NCBI GenBank assembly: GCA_031267075.1
Contig: JAIRZU010000053.1
Coordinates: 1-22,665, forward strand
From: Holosporales bacterium
GTDB taxonomy: Bacteria; Pseudomonadota; Alphaproteobacteria; RUG11792
Reading direction: 5' to 3'
Length of the DNA: 22,665 bases
The notes beneath the pieces are model-generated. The model saw only the letters and a program-made list of their open reading frames with translations, searched no databases and had not been told where the DNA came from. A program made the translations under genes and the position numbers. This document shows positions 14,892 to 22,665 of the stretch, one piece after another (position 1 is the first letter of the stretch; each line of letters opens with the position of its first letter).

Positions 14892-16127
14892 TCATTGCGA
14901 TGTTGTTTGAGGACTCTCCACAGGATCCGTTTCTGGGGGTGATTCAAGAGGTTTAATGCTACTGGGGTCTGCGAGGTAGCTATATCCGAGCTCCTCTCTT
15001 TTTTCATTGATAGTGAGGAATTCAGCATCATTGATCTTCTTCCATTCTGATTCCCTCCTCTTGGAGAGGGCTGGGATGGAGTCGAGGTCATACCATAAGC
15101 GGTATTCTGTTTTAAATATGCTCTGAAGCCAATTGGAAAACTCACCTGCGATTATGTTGAGGAGAGGTATGATGGTCTCCTCCCAGAGGTTATACCTGGC
15201 CTCCTTATAGTTAGCGAATGTCGCGGATGACATGCACCCTATCAATATGCTTGGTACTCCGAACGCGAGGGCAATTTCCTTGGCCGCTAGTTCTTTACCA
15301 GATATGAAATCCAGGTCCTTTGGCGATAATCCCATTTCGCGCCACTCGAAGTTCCCCTCCAGCAGCAGTATTTTACCGGCGTTCCTCCCGCCCTCATACA
15401 GGGTTCTCAAATTCTCTTTAAGCTCATCACGCTTTTGCGGATCAATTGATGATTTGTACATGAGGGCTCCGGATGGGCGGCCGCCATTATGCAGGAAAGA
15501 TGTATTCTGCTGGGCTATAGCGTTGTGCTGGTTGATCGAGCTTAACGCTACCTCCACAGGGCTCATCCCATACCAATCATCAAGTGGGTTAAACAGCTTG
15601 ATATGCAGCAGATTGCTATGGCCAGTCTCCTGGTCAACATCGAACAATCTACTCATCTCGCCGATTGAATATTCATACCCAAGCGGAATCGAGCTCACAC
15701 CTGGAATAACGCGCACCCTATCTGGTCGCAGCAAATGTAACTCTCGAGGGATGTCCTTGCTATCCCTCACGACAGTGATATAGCTATTCCCTGAGAGGAG
15801 GAGGTTCGATATTGCCTCCTCCATAAACGTCGTTTTATACTGCTTCGAGTTTGGCCGGCTTATGAGATCTAAGATCTCGTGCTTATGTAGGATTTCGTGC
15901 GCATCGTCACTATCTACAGGTTTTTGAAGAATCCAATCGACAGAGGCAATTGCACGAGAGATTAGCTGGACACACCTGTACACTATGACGTTCTTTTTGT
16001 ATCCAATTTCGGAAAGATCGTCATAATCGGTTGATGCATTCATCCCAGCGGTTCTGTACGAAACAAGCGTTGATCTTGAATTCCCAACCTTGCCGTACAC
16101 GTAGTTTTTGAATAATTTTGAAAACAT
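14892..16127 (-). CDS. HK97-family phage/GTA-type portal protein
   Basis: A 411-aa protein matching the HK97-type portal family (COG4695). Features include KKNVIVYRCVQLISRAIASV, TFMEEAISNLLLSGNSYI, the PDRVRVIPG segment, FNPLDDWYGMSPVEVALSSI (the family hallmark with GMSP), NGGRPSGALMYK and FGVPSILIG. Portals form the dodecameric DNA gate of a capsid. The gene stands alone: no terminase, protease or capsid gene adjoins it. In Rickettsiales and related alphaproteobacteria, gene transfer agent genes are often scattered singly, so a GTA-derived copy is at least as likely as a prophage remnant. The reading frame is intact, with a strong ribosome site AAGGAG (16135-16140) 7 bases before ATG 16127, which argues that it is still expressed. 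The Pro-rich C terminus (LESPPETDPVESPQ) is variable in the family. Confidence 0.9.
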   Translation of the reverse strand: MFSKLFKNYVYGKVGNSRSTLVSYRTAGMNASTDYDDLSEIGYKKNVIVYRCVQLISRAIASVDWILQKPVDSDDAHEILHKHEILDLISRPNSKQYKTTFMEEAISNLLLSGNSYITVVRDSKDIPRELHLLRPDRVRVIPGVSSIPLGYEYSIGEMSRLFDVDQETGHSNLLHIKLFNPLDDWYGMSPVEVALSSINQHNAIAQQNTSFLHNGGRPSGALMYKSSIDPQKRDELKENLRTLYEGGRNAGKILLLEGNFEWREMGLSPKDLDFISGKELAAKEIALAFGVPSILIGCMSSATFANYKEARYNLWEETIIPLLNIIAGEFSNWLQSIFKTEYRLWYDLDSIPALSKRRESEWKKINDAEFLTINEKREELGYSYLADPSSIKPLESPPETDPVESPQTTSQ

Positions 16128-16333
16128 AATTTTTCTCCTTTCTATGTTTTATAGGTTTGTTTTAAGTGGTACACAGACAGCTACGTCATATTTATGTTTG
16201 TGGTGGTAACTGTCCCATGCGGTAAAGCCCAAGGCATTTTCATCATATCGAGAACCGCACCTAACGAGGTGCCTCGAATGAGATATAACTATGAGCTTGT
16301 ACCTATGAGGCTACTCCTCATCCTGAGCGGTGT

Positions 16334-16357
16334 CAAATTATTTTTACGCCCATGTGC
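16334..16357 (+). repeat. 24-bp interspersed repeat, copy of 1285-1308 (inverted)
   Basis: It is identical over 24 bases to the reverse complement of 1285-1308; the core reads TTTTTACGCCCATGTGC. A shorter piece, CGCCCATGTG, recurs at about 14452-14461. All three copies lie in intergenic DNA. Confidence 0.85.
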
Positions 16358-16412
16358 TTGCGGAGCTCTAATTTTTTGGTATCATAGTAGTTGCTGGTGG
16401 AGCACCAGCCTC

Positions 16413-16473
16413 TGCTCATGTGCACTTTTGTACACTGCGCTCCGTGGCTCCTAGCAATAACTCTGATTCTGAA
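16413..16473 (+). repeat. 61-bp direct repeat, right copy (flanks portal gene)
   Basis: It matches 14715-14775 at 54 of 61 bases in the same orientation, 1.7 kb apart. A short hairpin, GCTGGTG/CACCAGC, lies just before this copy, and a similar GGTGCTCGAA context precedes the other. Confidence 0.85.
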
Positions 16474-16629
16474 TGTTTGGAAGGAAGTTAGCGGAAAACC
16501 ACACTGAAGATTCACTTTCACAGTAAAAATATCAAAAATTCAATTGAAAATTATTTAGGATCTCAACTACAAAGAGAAAATCCAGAGGCAAGAAGGTAAC
16601 ATCCCTGTTTTTATCACTCATCGTAACCC

Positions 16630-16658
16630 TTCATGCAAGGACGTTGTAGTGATATAAT
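16630..16658 (+). promoter_or_regulatory. promoter of sodB
   Basis: A perfect TATAAT at 16653-16658 has a weak -35 (TTCATG, 16630-16635) 17 bases upstream. The ribosome site AGGAG (16688-16692) is 4 bases before ATG 16697. Confidence 0.5.
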
Positions 16659-16696
16659 CCAAACCGTAAACGGAGACCTATTGCAGTAGGAGTTTC

Positions 16697-17281
16697 ATGA
16701 CTATTTTTAAGGCTCAGGTGCCGTATGATAATAACGCAAGCTTGGTTCCTATACTAAGCGCAGAGACCCTGGATTATCACTACGGCAAGCATCATGCTGG
16801 CTATGCCAAAACGCTGCAGACTTTGGTTGATGGAACCGATTTTTCTGGTAAATCTTTGGAAGAGATTATCGATGCATCACGAGGGACAAATCAGAAGATA
16901 TTTAACAACGCGTCGCAATTGTTTAATCATGATTTTTACTGGAAGTGTTTGGGAGTATCCGAGCGTAAGCCCACCGGCAAGCTGAACGATATCATCCTCT
17001 CTCAATACGGATCCTTTGATAAATTTTTGAGCGAGTATATATCTTGCGCGAACGGTCTGTTCGGGAGCGGTTGGTCGTGGCTGGTCTTGGAAAATGGAAG
17101 CCTTTCATTCGTTAATACCCAGAATTCGGAAATCCCGATTGGCTCGAACGCAAAGCTAATCTGCGTTGTCGATTTGTGGGAGCACGCATATTACATCGAT
17201 TACCGGAATGATAGAGCATCGTATATCAGCAGCATCATCACGAAATGCATTAATTGGGAATTTTGCGAATCATTGGTTTGA
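16697..17281 (+). CDS. sodB: superoxide dismutase, iron type
   Basis: A 194-aa cytoplasmic Fe/Mn-family superoxide dismutase that converts superoxide to peroxide and oxygen. The metal ligands are visible: His28 in LDYHYGKHHAGY, His78 in LFNHDFYW, and Asp159 and His163 in VVDLWEHAYYIDYRN. The FGSGWSWLV stretch (122-130) and overall length favour the iron enzyme. It has its own promoter, and its 3' end converges with the metallo-hydrolase gene 17 bases away. Confidence 0.95.
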   Translation: MTIFKAQVPYDNNASLVPILSAETLDYHYGKHHAGYAKTLQTLVDGTDFSGKSLEEIIDASRGTNQKIFNNASQLFNHDFYWKCLGVSERKPTGKLNDIILSQYGSFDKFLSEYISCANGLFGSGWSWLVLENGSLSFVNTQNSEIPIGSNAKLICVVDLWEHAYYIDYRNDRASYISSIITKCINWEFCESLV

Positions 17282-17298
17282 TGGCCAGTAAGCTTGCG

Positions 17299-18393
17299 TT
17301 ACCACCACTTACTGAAGTGCTGATCTTGGTCTTTAAGATTCACTCTCTGTCCTATCATCGGAGTCAAAAGACGGATAGCATTGTTTTTACATAAGCGTGT
17401 TATTTCATTAAGCGGCTCGTTCCATGCATGAGTCGAAAGTGAGAATTTGGAATTATGGACTGGCAACAGGGCCTTCGCATTTAGGTCCTCAGCTGCCATC
17501 ACTGTCTCATTGGGATGCATGTGTATGTGTTTCCAATTCTCGTTATATTGGCCATTCTCAAGGATCGCTAAATCTATCGGACCATGCCTTTCTCCGATCT
17601 CTTTGAAATGCGGACAGTACCCACCATCTCCGCCAATATATATCTTAAAGCCGCTGGGAGATGTGAGTAAGAACGCTCCCCACAAAGACTTGTTACGTGT
17701 AAAACTCCTACCCGAGAAGTGCTGAGTTGGACAGCATATAATGCGGAATCCGTTTGGTAGCTCCGTCTCGTCGTACCAGTCCATCTCCAGTATTTTAGAC
17801 ATATCGAATCCCCAATGCTTGAAATGAGCTCCAACACCGAGCGGACAAATTACCTGCTTCGCCTTCAATTTCGTCACCGTCTCATAATCCAGGTGATCCC
17901 AGTGATCGTGAGTGATAATCAGATAATCGAGCTCTGGGATTTCGGTTGGGGCATAGACATTGCTTCCTCGAAACGCAACCGGTAAGAAAGGAATCGGCGA
18001 TGAAACGTTGCTTAATACCGGATCGATGGCTATGCGCTTCCCTTCGATTTGGATGAAATATGAAGAGTGCCCAAACCACACCAGAGTATTCTCATCTCCG
18101 TCTAAATGTATCAGATCTGTCTTGGCGCTGGGGATAACGGTATCATTGCGTTTGGTAAGAAATTTCCATACAATGCCGAGCAATTTTTGATATGCAGTTA
18201 GCTTGCATATTGGAGCATCCGCGTGGAGCTTATAGACATTTCGAAATTTCCCGTTCTCATAATTTGGGGATTTTTGGACTCGCTCCAGCCTGCTCCCTTC
18301 TGGAAGGTGGCCGAATTTTGGTGAGTGCACATACGCGGCGATCAATGCAGCTATCACTGTTATAGCGGCTGATATGTACAAAAGGGCTTTCAT
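17299..18393 (-). CDS. exported NAPE-PLD-like metallo-beta-lactamase-fold hydrolase
   Basis: A 364-aa protein. The N-terminal hydrophobic segment MKALLYISAAITVIAALIAA suggests a membrane anchor or signal peptide. The metallo-beta-lactamase fold has WFGHSSYFIQIEGKRIAIDP (106-125), the metal motif HDHWDH (162-167), His225 in QHFSGR, Asp256 in GGDGGY and His313 in LPVHNSKF. This is the COG2220 pattern shared by N-acyl-phosphatidylethanolamine phospholipase D and related bacterial proteins, and all the expected metal ligands are present. A phospholipid substrate is plausible but not shown. It is divergent from fic across an 87-base region with repeated operator-like boxes, so the two may be co-regulated. 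Confidence 0.85.
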   Translation of the reverse strand: MKALLYISAAITVIAALIAAYVHSPKFGHLPEGSRLERVQKSPNYENGKFRNVYKLHADAPICKLTAYQKLLGIVWKFLTKRNDTVIPSAKTDLIHLDGDENTLVWFGHSSYFIQIEGKRIAIDPVLSNVSSPIPFLPVAFRGSNVYAPTEIPELDYLIITHDHWDHLDYETVTKLKAKQVICPLGVGAHFKHWGFDMSKILEMDWYDETELPNGFRIICCPTQHFSGRSFTRNKSLWGAFLLTSPSGFKIYIGGDGGYCPHFKEIGERHGPIDLAILENGQYNENWKHIHMHPNETVMAAEDLNAKALLPVHNSKFSLSTHAWNEPLNEITRLCKNNAIRLLTPMIGQRVNLKDQDQHFSKWW

Positions 18394-18424
18394 ATCTTAG
18401 CCAACGCCAAATTCACTGGATCCT

Positions 18425-18467
18425 TCTCATATTATCTCATATAATCTCATATGCGGACAATATGAGA
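18425..18467. promoter_or_regulatory. operator-like array of TCTCATAT boxes upstream of fic
   Basis: Three tandem 10-bp units begin TCTCATAT (18425-18434, 18435-18444, 18445-18454), followed by an inverted copy ATATGAGA (18460-18467). A perfect -10 box TATAAT (18440-18445) lies inside the array, 36 bases before ATG 18481. On the minus strand the same boxes offer GATAAT for the divergent hydrolase gene. Units one helical turn apart overlapping a -10 box suggest a repressor site; the winged-helix C terminus of Fic is a candidate binder (inference). Confidence 0.7.
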
Positions 18468-18480
18468 TTTCTGAAACACC

Positions 18481-19560
18481 ATGGATAGGCTCGACAAGAG
18501 GATCACTAACCTGGATGGTAGGGTAACAGAAAAGATCTACTCTCTCATCGCCGAAATCGATGCTGTAAGGGCGTCGTGGCGAATCACAAACAGTGTCGCT
18601 CCCCAGGTTTTAGACCGCCTAACTGAGTCTGCGATCATTACGTCGACCGGTTCTTCGAATCGGATTGAAGGAAACAGATTGTCAGATGAGGAAGTGAAAT
18701 CGATCTACCGAAACATCAATATCAAGAAATTCAAGACCCGGGATGAGCAGGAGATAGCCGGCTACATAGAGACTTTGCAATTTGTGTTTGATAGCTATGA
18801 AGAGATATCTGTGTCTGAATCGAACGTCCTCTGGCTACACAAAGGGATGTTAAAATACTGCGAGAAAGACAAGTGCCACAGGGGCAATTATAAGATCGGG
18901 CCCAATCGCGTAGAGGCTCGTAATCACTCTGGAAACGTAGTTGGAATCGTGTTTGATCCGACTCCTCCTCACCTCGTAAGAAAAGAAATGAGTGAGTTGA
19001 TCGATTGGTACAACGGAACGATGGGCCTTAAACATCCTCTGATTGTTACCGCAAATTTTATATTCGAGTATTTGGCGATCCATCCTTTTCAAGATGGCAA
19101 TGGTCGGACGAGTCGTTTGCTTTCTAATTTAATGCTCCTGCGCAGTGGGTATTTCTTCACGAAGCTTGCCTCGCACGAACAGGTTATCGAAGCAAACAAG
19201 GCCGAGTATTATAAGGTTTTGAATCACACACAAACCACTTGGAAGACTGATCACGAGGACCTTTCAGAATGGATTCTGTTTTTCTTAGAGGTCGTCAAAA
19301 TCCAATCACAAAAGGTCATTGAAGTGATGACACAAGATAATTTCGAGAGGCTACTATCAGAGAAACAGCTAGTCGTTTGGAACTATATTTTGAGGTTGCA
19401 CGGTGCGGAATTCAGCCGCAAGGATGTGATCTCTGGAACCGGTATCACGGCAATCACCGTCGAATCAATCATCAAGAAATTCTTGAATATGAACAAACTC
19501 ACTCGCCTGGGACAAGGCAGAGCGACCAGGTATAAGCATGGAGCCCAGAATCTGATGTGA
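18481..19560 (+). CDS. Fic-domain protein AMPylator (class II, self-inhibited) with C-terminal winged helix
   Basis: A 359-aa protein. The catalytic Fic motif HPFQDGNGR (201-209) is complete, predicting transfer of AMP (or another nucleotide group) to a target hydroxyl. An N-terminal inhibitory helix SSNRIEGN (58-65) fits (S/T)xxxE(G/N), so Glu63 should block ATP in the resting enzyme. The order is the Fic_N-like region (about 20-100), the Fic core (about 115-240) and a C-terminal winged helix-turn-helix (about 290-350, FSRKDVISGTGITAITVESI). This is the common chromosomal Fic architecture. Whether it acts inside the bacterium or as a secreted effector cannot be told; no signal is seen. The gene converges with the MATE gene 16 bases away. 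Confidence 0.93.
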   Translation: MDRLDKRITNLDGRVTEKIYSLIAEIDAVRASWRITNSVAPQVLDRLTESAIITSTGSSNRIEGNRLSDEEVKSIYRNINIKKFKTRDEQEIAGYIETLQFVFDSYEEISVSESNVLWLHKGMLKYCEKDKCHRGNYKIGPNRVEARNHSGNVVGIVFDPTPPHLVRKEMSELIDWYNGTMGLKHPLIVTANFIFEYLAIHPFQDGNGRTSRLLSNLMLLRSGYFFTKLASHEQVIEANKAEYYKVLNHTQTTWKTDHEDLSEWILFFLEVVKIQSQKVIEVMTQDNFERLLSEKQLVVWNYILRLHGAEFSRKDVISGTGITAITVESIIKKFLNMNKLTRLGQGRATRYKHGAQNLM

Positions 19561-19576
19561 CATACGCACTGCGACT

Positions 19577-20911
19577 CTACACCAATCTCTTATACCACTT
19601 CAGGCTCTTGTAACGTCTGTGCAAAATGATCTGATTGCATACCATCCAACACGCCACCAACGTGTAGAGAAGGGGGACGGAAACATACCTCATACTGCAA
19701 TACAAAACTGTAATCGGGCCAAAAACAATTACCCAGAAGCACAGCTGGTTGACGATTGTCGCGTACTTTGAATCCCCTCCCGCGATCAAAATTCCCCAAA
19801 TCGAGTACAGCAGAGTTTCAATCGTAACGTTGATAGCCAGCAGAATGAGGCATATTTTTATCTCGGAGTGCAACCTTGAAATATCATCAGAAGCCATGTT
19901 CAATAGCCTGATTATCCACTCTGGTGATAACACAAGGGGGATTGCGATGATTGCGCCGAAAAACAATGATATCTTCACAAATGTCTTTCTGGTTTTTTCT
20001 ATGGACCCTAAATCTCTGCATCCTATCATGTTGGCGCTGACGGCAGCAGATCCTTTGTTCACTCCCTCAGCAACGAATATGAAAAATATGTACAAGCTTG
20101 TGCATATGCCAAAGACGGTTGCCTCATCTTTCGAAACATGGCTGACAGTGATCTGCATCACGTACCATGCGAATATCATTATGAAATTTCCAAACGATAT
20201 CGGGAACCCAATCCTCAAACATTCCTTGAACAAACACCCATTGAAGCTGCGGTTCTGAAAAGTCCTGTAATTCTCTCGGTTGGATCTTTTGAAAAACACA
20301 AACGCCAAAATCGCAATCTGAATGACCTCGGAGATGACTGTAGCAATGGCAGCTCCACTGCATCCCATGTCAGCTTCGTAGATCAAGAAGTAAGCCAGGA
20401 AGATGTTTGAAAGCACTCCGATTGCGATGGATATAGCGATGATTCTCGTCTTGCCTTGCCCGATGAAAAACGCTGCTAGCGCAACTTTTATCGATGGGAG
20501 CGCTGCGAAATACATCAGGATTTTCTGATATGCAATTCCCTCCTTTGCGTAGTACGAAGGATACATGTTCAGGTAATCCGAAAAGTACGCGATTAAAAAA
20601 CATGGCAGGCACGCAAACGCTGACATGTAAATCATCTGCCAAGTCGGAGCTGCAAGCTTCTCGTACTGCTTTGATCCGTTGTACTGCCCGACGAAAACCT
20701 CAGCAGAATCAGCTAAGCCGATGAGCAGGAATGAAAATGTCGAAACGAAATGCCCTGCTATCACGGAGGCAGTCATCGAATCAATCGAGTACCCAGCCAG
20801 CATGAGCCTATCTATTAGGTACATCAGATTCGTTGACATGGCCGACAGGACCATTGGTAACGTCACTTTCAGAATGCTCTTCAGAGAGCTATCGATTACC
20901 TTATGAGACAT
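19577..20911 (-). CDS. MATE-family multidrug/metabolite exporter
   Basis: A 444-aa integral membrane protein with about 12 hydrophobic segments in two related halves. It shows LPMVLSAMSTNLMYLIDRLM at the N terminus, AEVFVGQYNGSKQYEKL after the second helix, and the repeated second-half motif GVNKGSAAVSANMIGCRDLG, all typical of MATE antiporters, which expel cationic compounds using Na+ or H+. ATG 20911 (MSHKVIDSS) is preferred: GGA lies 10 bases upstream and it gives the usual short N terminus; ATG 20950 would add 13 residues. Substrate unknown. It is separated by 97 bases from the upstream ankyrin gene's stop on the same strand. Confidence 0.92.
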   Translation of the reverse strand: MSHKVIDSSLKSILKVTLPMVLSAMSTNLMYLIDRLMLAGYSIDSMTASVIAGHFVSTFSFLLIGLADSAEVFVGQYNGSKQYEKLAAPTWQMIYMSAFACLPCFLIAYFSDYLNMYPSYYAKEGIAYQKILMYFAALPSIKVALAAFFIGQGKTRIIAISIAIGVLSNIFLAYFLIYEADMGCSGAAIATVISEVIQIAILAFVFFKRSNRENYRTFQNRSFNGCLFKECLRIGFPISFGNFIMIFAWYVMQITVSHVSKDEATVFGICTSLYIFFIFVAEGVNKGSAAVSANMIGCRDLGSIEKTRKTFVKISLFFGAIIAIPLVLSPEWIIRLLNMASDDISRLHSEIKICLILLAINVTIETLLYSIWGILIAGGDSKYATIVNQLCFWVIVFGPITVLYCSMRYVSVPLLYTLVACWMVCNQIILHRRYKSLKWYKRLV

Positions 20912-21008
20912 GCTTAACCATTCCGTGTAACGTCGGCCTTCAAGCCACATTTTACACAGTTTCAGCTACTTGTGTGATGCCTTCGTAAGCTTTTTGCGTC
21001 TCGCACTT

Positions 21009-22394
21009 CTACCCATTAATCTTCAAATATTTTTCGAGCAAGTCCTTCAGCTTCCGTTCCTCAGAGGTTTTTAGGCTGAGTTTCTGGACAATGTTCATGA
21101 CAGTCCCGTACTCGAAGAGCTTTTCTTTAAATGACAAAGCCGACTCTATCCCGACCTTCGCTCCATGTTCTAACAAGAACTCTACGGCATCGATGTTGCC
21201 CTTCCACGTATATAACTGTGGATCATCCTTCATTGGTTCCAGATGGCAAAGAACGAGCAGACTCAGCGGAGATCTTCCAAAGCAACCAGAATCATTCAGA
21301 TTTGCTCCAGAATTTACCAAAAGTTTTATCAACTCAAGGTGTCGTGAATCACCGGCTTTGCAATGCATACATGCTATGCCAAGCGGGGACATAACCCAGA
21401 AATCACTATCCTTACCTGCCTCTATAGGAGCCTTCAAAAGCAGCTTCATTATCTCCGGATTCCCATTCCTGGCAGCGGCTTCTAACGGCGCATCATCCTT
21501 GCGTATGGCTCCATGCGAAACCAGGAACTCAACGTACGGAAGGTCGTCGTTGTAGGCTGCCAAAGCCAGAAAAGTCCTGCTAAATCTATCCCATTTGCTC
21601 CCGATCTCAGCGTTGATAGCAAAGTGCGGATCGGTTACCTTTTGCTTTAGCTCTTGCAGTGTGTATGGATATGGCCGCTTCTTTAGCAGCTCCTTCTGCA
21701 GGAATTCTACAACCTCCTTGGCCCCAGAGTATCTGGCAAAGTCCAATGCAGTTTCTAAATGGCAAGAGAAAGCCTCTATGTCTGCACCGTTTTTGATAAG
21801 CAATTTAATCACTTCAAAATACTGACGAGCATGCTTCCTTTCGGCCCCCCACCAACTCTGATCAGCGTTAGGAGCTTTAAGTGACTGGCAAGCTGCCATG
21901 AGCGGCGTTACATTATCACCGTTACCAAGGCGAGGATTTGGATTAGCATTGTGTTCAAAGCAAAGTTGAGCGAGTTCTAAATCTCCTTGCGCGGCGGCCT
22001 TATGCAGCAGTGTGACACATGCCATCCCACAACTTGTTTCGATATCTACCCCATTTTGAATGAAAAATTCCACTATACCTAGATCTGTTGTGGCGTGTAG
22101 AGGATGGTAGAGATACATCCCTTCGTTCCATTCTATCCTGGCGCCGTTAGCAATGAGAAACTTCACCATGTTTAAATCATTTTGCTTCGCGGCCATGTAC
22201 AGCAAAGTTTCCTCTTCACCGTTGACCAAGTATCTGGCGTTAATATCAAAGCCAGGCGTTTTTAGCTTCTCTTTTACTTGCTCGATGGTACGCGGTGGAC
22301 AATGCGGCACAACTGGATTCTGCCTGTAAAAACAGATCAACCCGGCGGCAATTAGAGCTGCTACGCAGCTCGCGCAGAAGGTTAGTTTCTTCAT
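21009..22394 (-). CDS. ankyrin-repeat protein with N-terminal signal sequence
   Basis: A 461-aa protein. A Sec-type signal or anchor (MKKLTFCASCVAALIAAGLI, then CFY) is followed by ankyrin repeats in two blocks: about five repeats in residues 55-225 (for example ETLLYMAAKQNDLNMVKFLI, VTLLHKAAAQGDLELAQL, YFEVIKLLIKNGADIE) and about four to five in 265-440 (PLEAAARNGNPEIMKLLL, HLELIKLLVNSGANLN, AVEFLLEHGAKVG). Each block begins with a similar segment (TIEQVKEKLKTPGFDINA and TLQELKQKVTDPHFAINA), so the protein looks like an internal duplication. ATG 22394 overlaps the TGA of the upstream gene (ATGA), which favours it over GTG 22406. Export and protein binding, perhaps to host targets, are inferred. 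Confidence 0.88.
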   Translation of the reverse strand: MKKLTFCASCVAALIAAGLICFYRQNPVVPHCPPRTIEQVKEKLKTPGFDINARYLVNGEEETLLYMAAKQNDLNMVKFLIANGARIEWNEGMYLYHPLHATTDLGIVEFFIQNGVDIETSCGMACVTLLHKAAAQGDLELAQLCFEHNANPNPRLGNGDNVTPLMAACQSLKAPNADQSWWGAERKHARQYFEVIKLLIKNGADIEAFSCHLETALDFARYSGAKEVVEFLQKELLKKRPYPYTLQELKQKVTDPHFAINAEIGSKWDRFSRTFLALAAYNDDLPYVEFLVSHGAIRKDDAPLEAAARNGNPEIMKLLLKAPIEAGKDSDFWVMSPLGIACMHCKAGDSRHLELIKLLVNSGANLNDSGCFGRSPLSLLVLCHLEPMKDDPQLYTWKGNIDAVEFLLEHGAKVGIESALSFKEKLFEYGTVMNIVQKLSLKTSEERKLKDLLEKYLKING

Positions 22395-22665
22395 CTCTTT
22401 TCCCACTTTCCTAATAGCTCCGTAATCTCTTTGGCGTTTTTTTGCTTTGCTGTCAGTTGCCGGAAGTCCTTCGTTACACTAGCGCCATGTGAAAGTAAAT
22501 ACTCGATGCACTCCAAATTCCCGGATTCCACGGCATGAGACAGCGTGGTTTCTCCATCTGGATTCGCCTCGTTGACATTCGCTCCATGTTCAACGAGCAG
22601 CCTAACGATCGCGAGATACTTCTCCGATGGCTCGTGTTTGTACGCTCCAGATAAGAAATCCGGTC
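22391..22665 (-). CDS. ankyrin-repeat protein, C-terminal part (cut by window edge)
   Basis: The last 90 codons of a leftward gene whose start lies right of the window. They contain two ankyrin units (YLAIVRLLVEHGANVNEANP, then ETTLSHAVESGNLECIEYLL) and a charged tail ending ELLGKWEKR. Its TGA (22391-22393) overlaps the ATG of the next ankyrin gene by the ATGA arrangement, so the two are translationally coupled and probably work together. Function beyond protein-protein interaction is not visible. Confidence 0.85.
   Translation of the reverse strand, partial: PDFLSGAYKHEPSEKYLAIVRLLVEHGANVNEANPDGETTLSHAVESGNLECIEYLLSHGASVTKDFRQLTAKQKNAKEITELLGKWEKR

Larger units (their letters stand above)
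16128..16696. other. gene-free repeat-rich region between the portal gene and sodB
   Basis: No convincing gene. It holds the portal ribosome site, small hairpins (ATGAGG ctact CCTCAT at 16305-16321; GCTGGTG gag CACCAGC near 16392-16408), a 24-bp segment (16334-16357) perfectly repeated in inverse at 1285-1308, the right copy of the 61-bp repeat (16413-16473) and the sodB promoter. Confidence 0.5.

Noticed and set aside
14829..14942. 37-aa hydrophobic mini-ORF after an AAGGAG (MLWIRVVVGFMFFVVGG)
   Set aside because: It overlaps the end of the portal gene antisense, is very short and has no recognisable relative; possible but unsupported.
16194..16454. 86-aa + strand frame sharing its end (LYTALR) with the frame ending at 14756
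   Set aside because: The shared end is explained by the DNA repeat; the rest is unrelated and lacks a ribosome site.
1..22665. CRISPR arrays, tRNA and rRNA genes
   Set aside because: No regularly spaced direct repeats and no tRNA or rRNA signatures were found on reading both strands by eye.

Overview
This window most likely comes from an intracellular alphaproteobacterium of the Rickettsiales (or a Holosporales-type endosymbiont). The evidence is a TIGR02300-type zinc-ribbon protein, a lone HK97/GTA-type portal gene, a metabolite:proton symporter of the ProP type, ankyrin-repeat proteins and a Fic protein scattered among unlinked housekeeping genes (hisS, comEC, trpS, pnp, sodB). The exact taxon cannot be fixed from the sequence alone.

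Layout. Positions 1-1200 hold the possible tail of a rightward gene (2-166) and a leftward secreted-protein gene (255-1198) whose reading frame is broken at a 10-unit AG repeat. An MFS symporter follows at 1545-2804 (+). A second leftward secreted-protein gene (2845-3909) has the same promoter/signal-peptide module but an in-frame 7-unit AG repeat. comEC-hisS form a leftward operon (7252-4024). Going right are an exported coiled-coil protein (7418-8842), an IS1-type transposase remnant, a DsbA-like thiol oxidoreductase (9060-9920), and a TIGR02300-protein/trpS pair (10054-11359). A third AG-tract gene (11459-12260, frame OFF) follows. pnp (14376-12316, -) comes next, then a portal gene (16127-14892, -) flanked by two 61-bp direct repeats. 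The right part has sodB (+), an exported NAPE-PLD-like metallo-beta-lactamase protein (-), fic (+), a MATE exporter (-) and two translationally coupled ankyrin genes (-), the second of which is cut by the window edge.

Main discovery candidate: a family of at least three predicted surface or secreted proteins that look like phase-variable contingency loci. Each has an (AG)n microsatellite directly behind the signal peptide. The current tracts put one gene ON (7 units, 2845-3909) and two OFF (10 units at 1113-1132, 7 units at 11539-11552). A one-unit slip would restore a long open frame in each OFF gene (-1 and +1 unit, giving about 313 and 267 aa). All three share a 21-bp upstream element, a strong ribosome binding site and the start MKSKL, while their mature parts differ. 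The architecture resembles the CT-repeat signal-peptide switches of Helicobacter pylori outer-membrane proteins (HopZ, OipA, SabA), but with unrelated proteins.

Other points: fic is preceded by three tandem 10-bp TCTCATAT repeats plus an inverted copy covering its -10 box and facing the divergent metallo-hydrolase gene. A promoter for the DsbA-like gene overlaps the IS remnant. The coiled-coil protein may have lost its C terminus to a nonsense codon.
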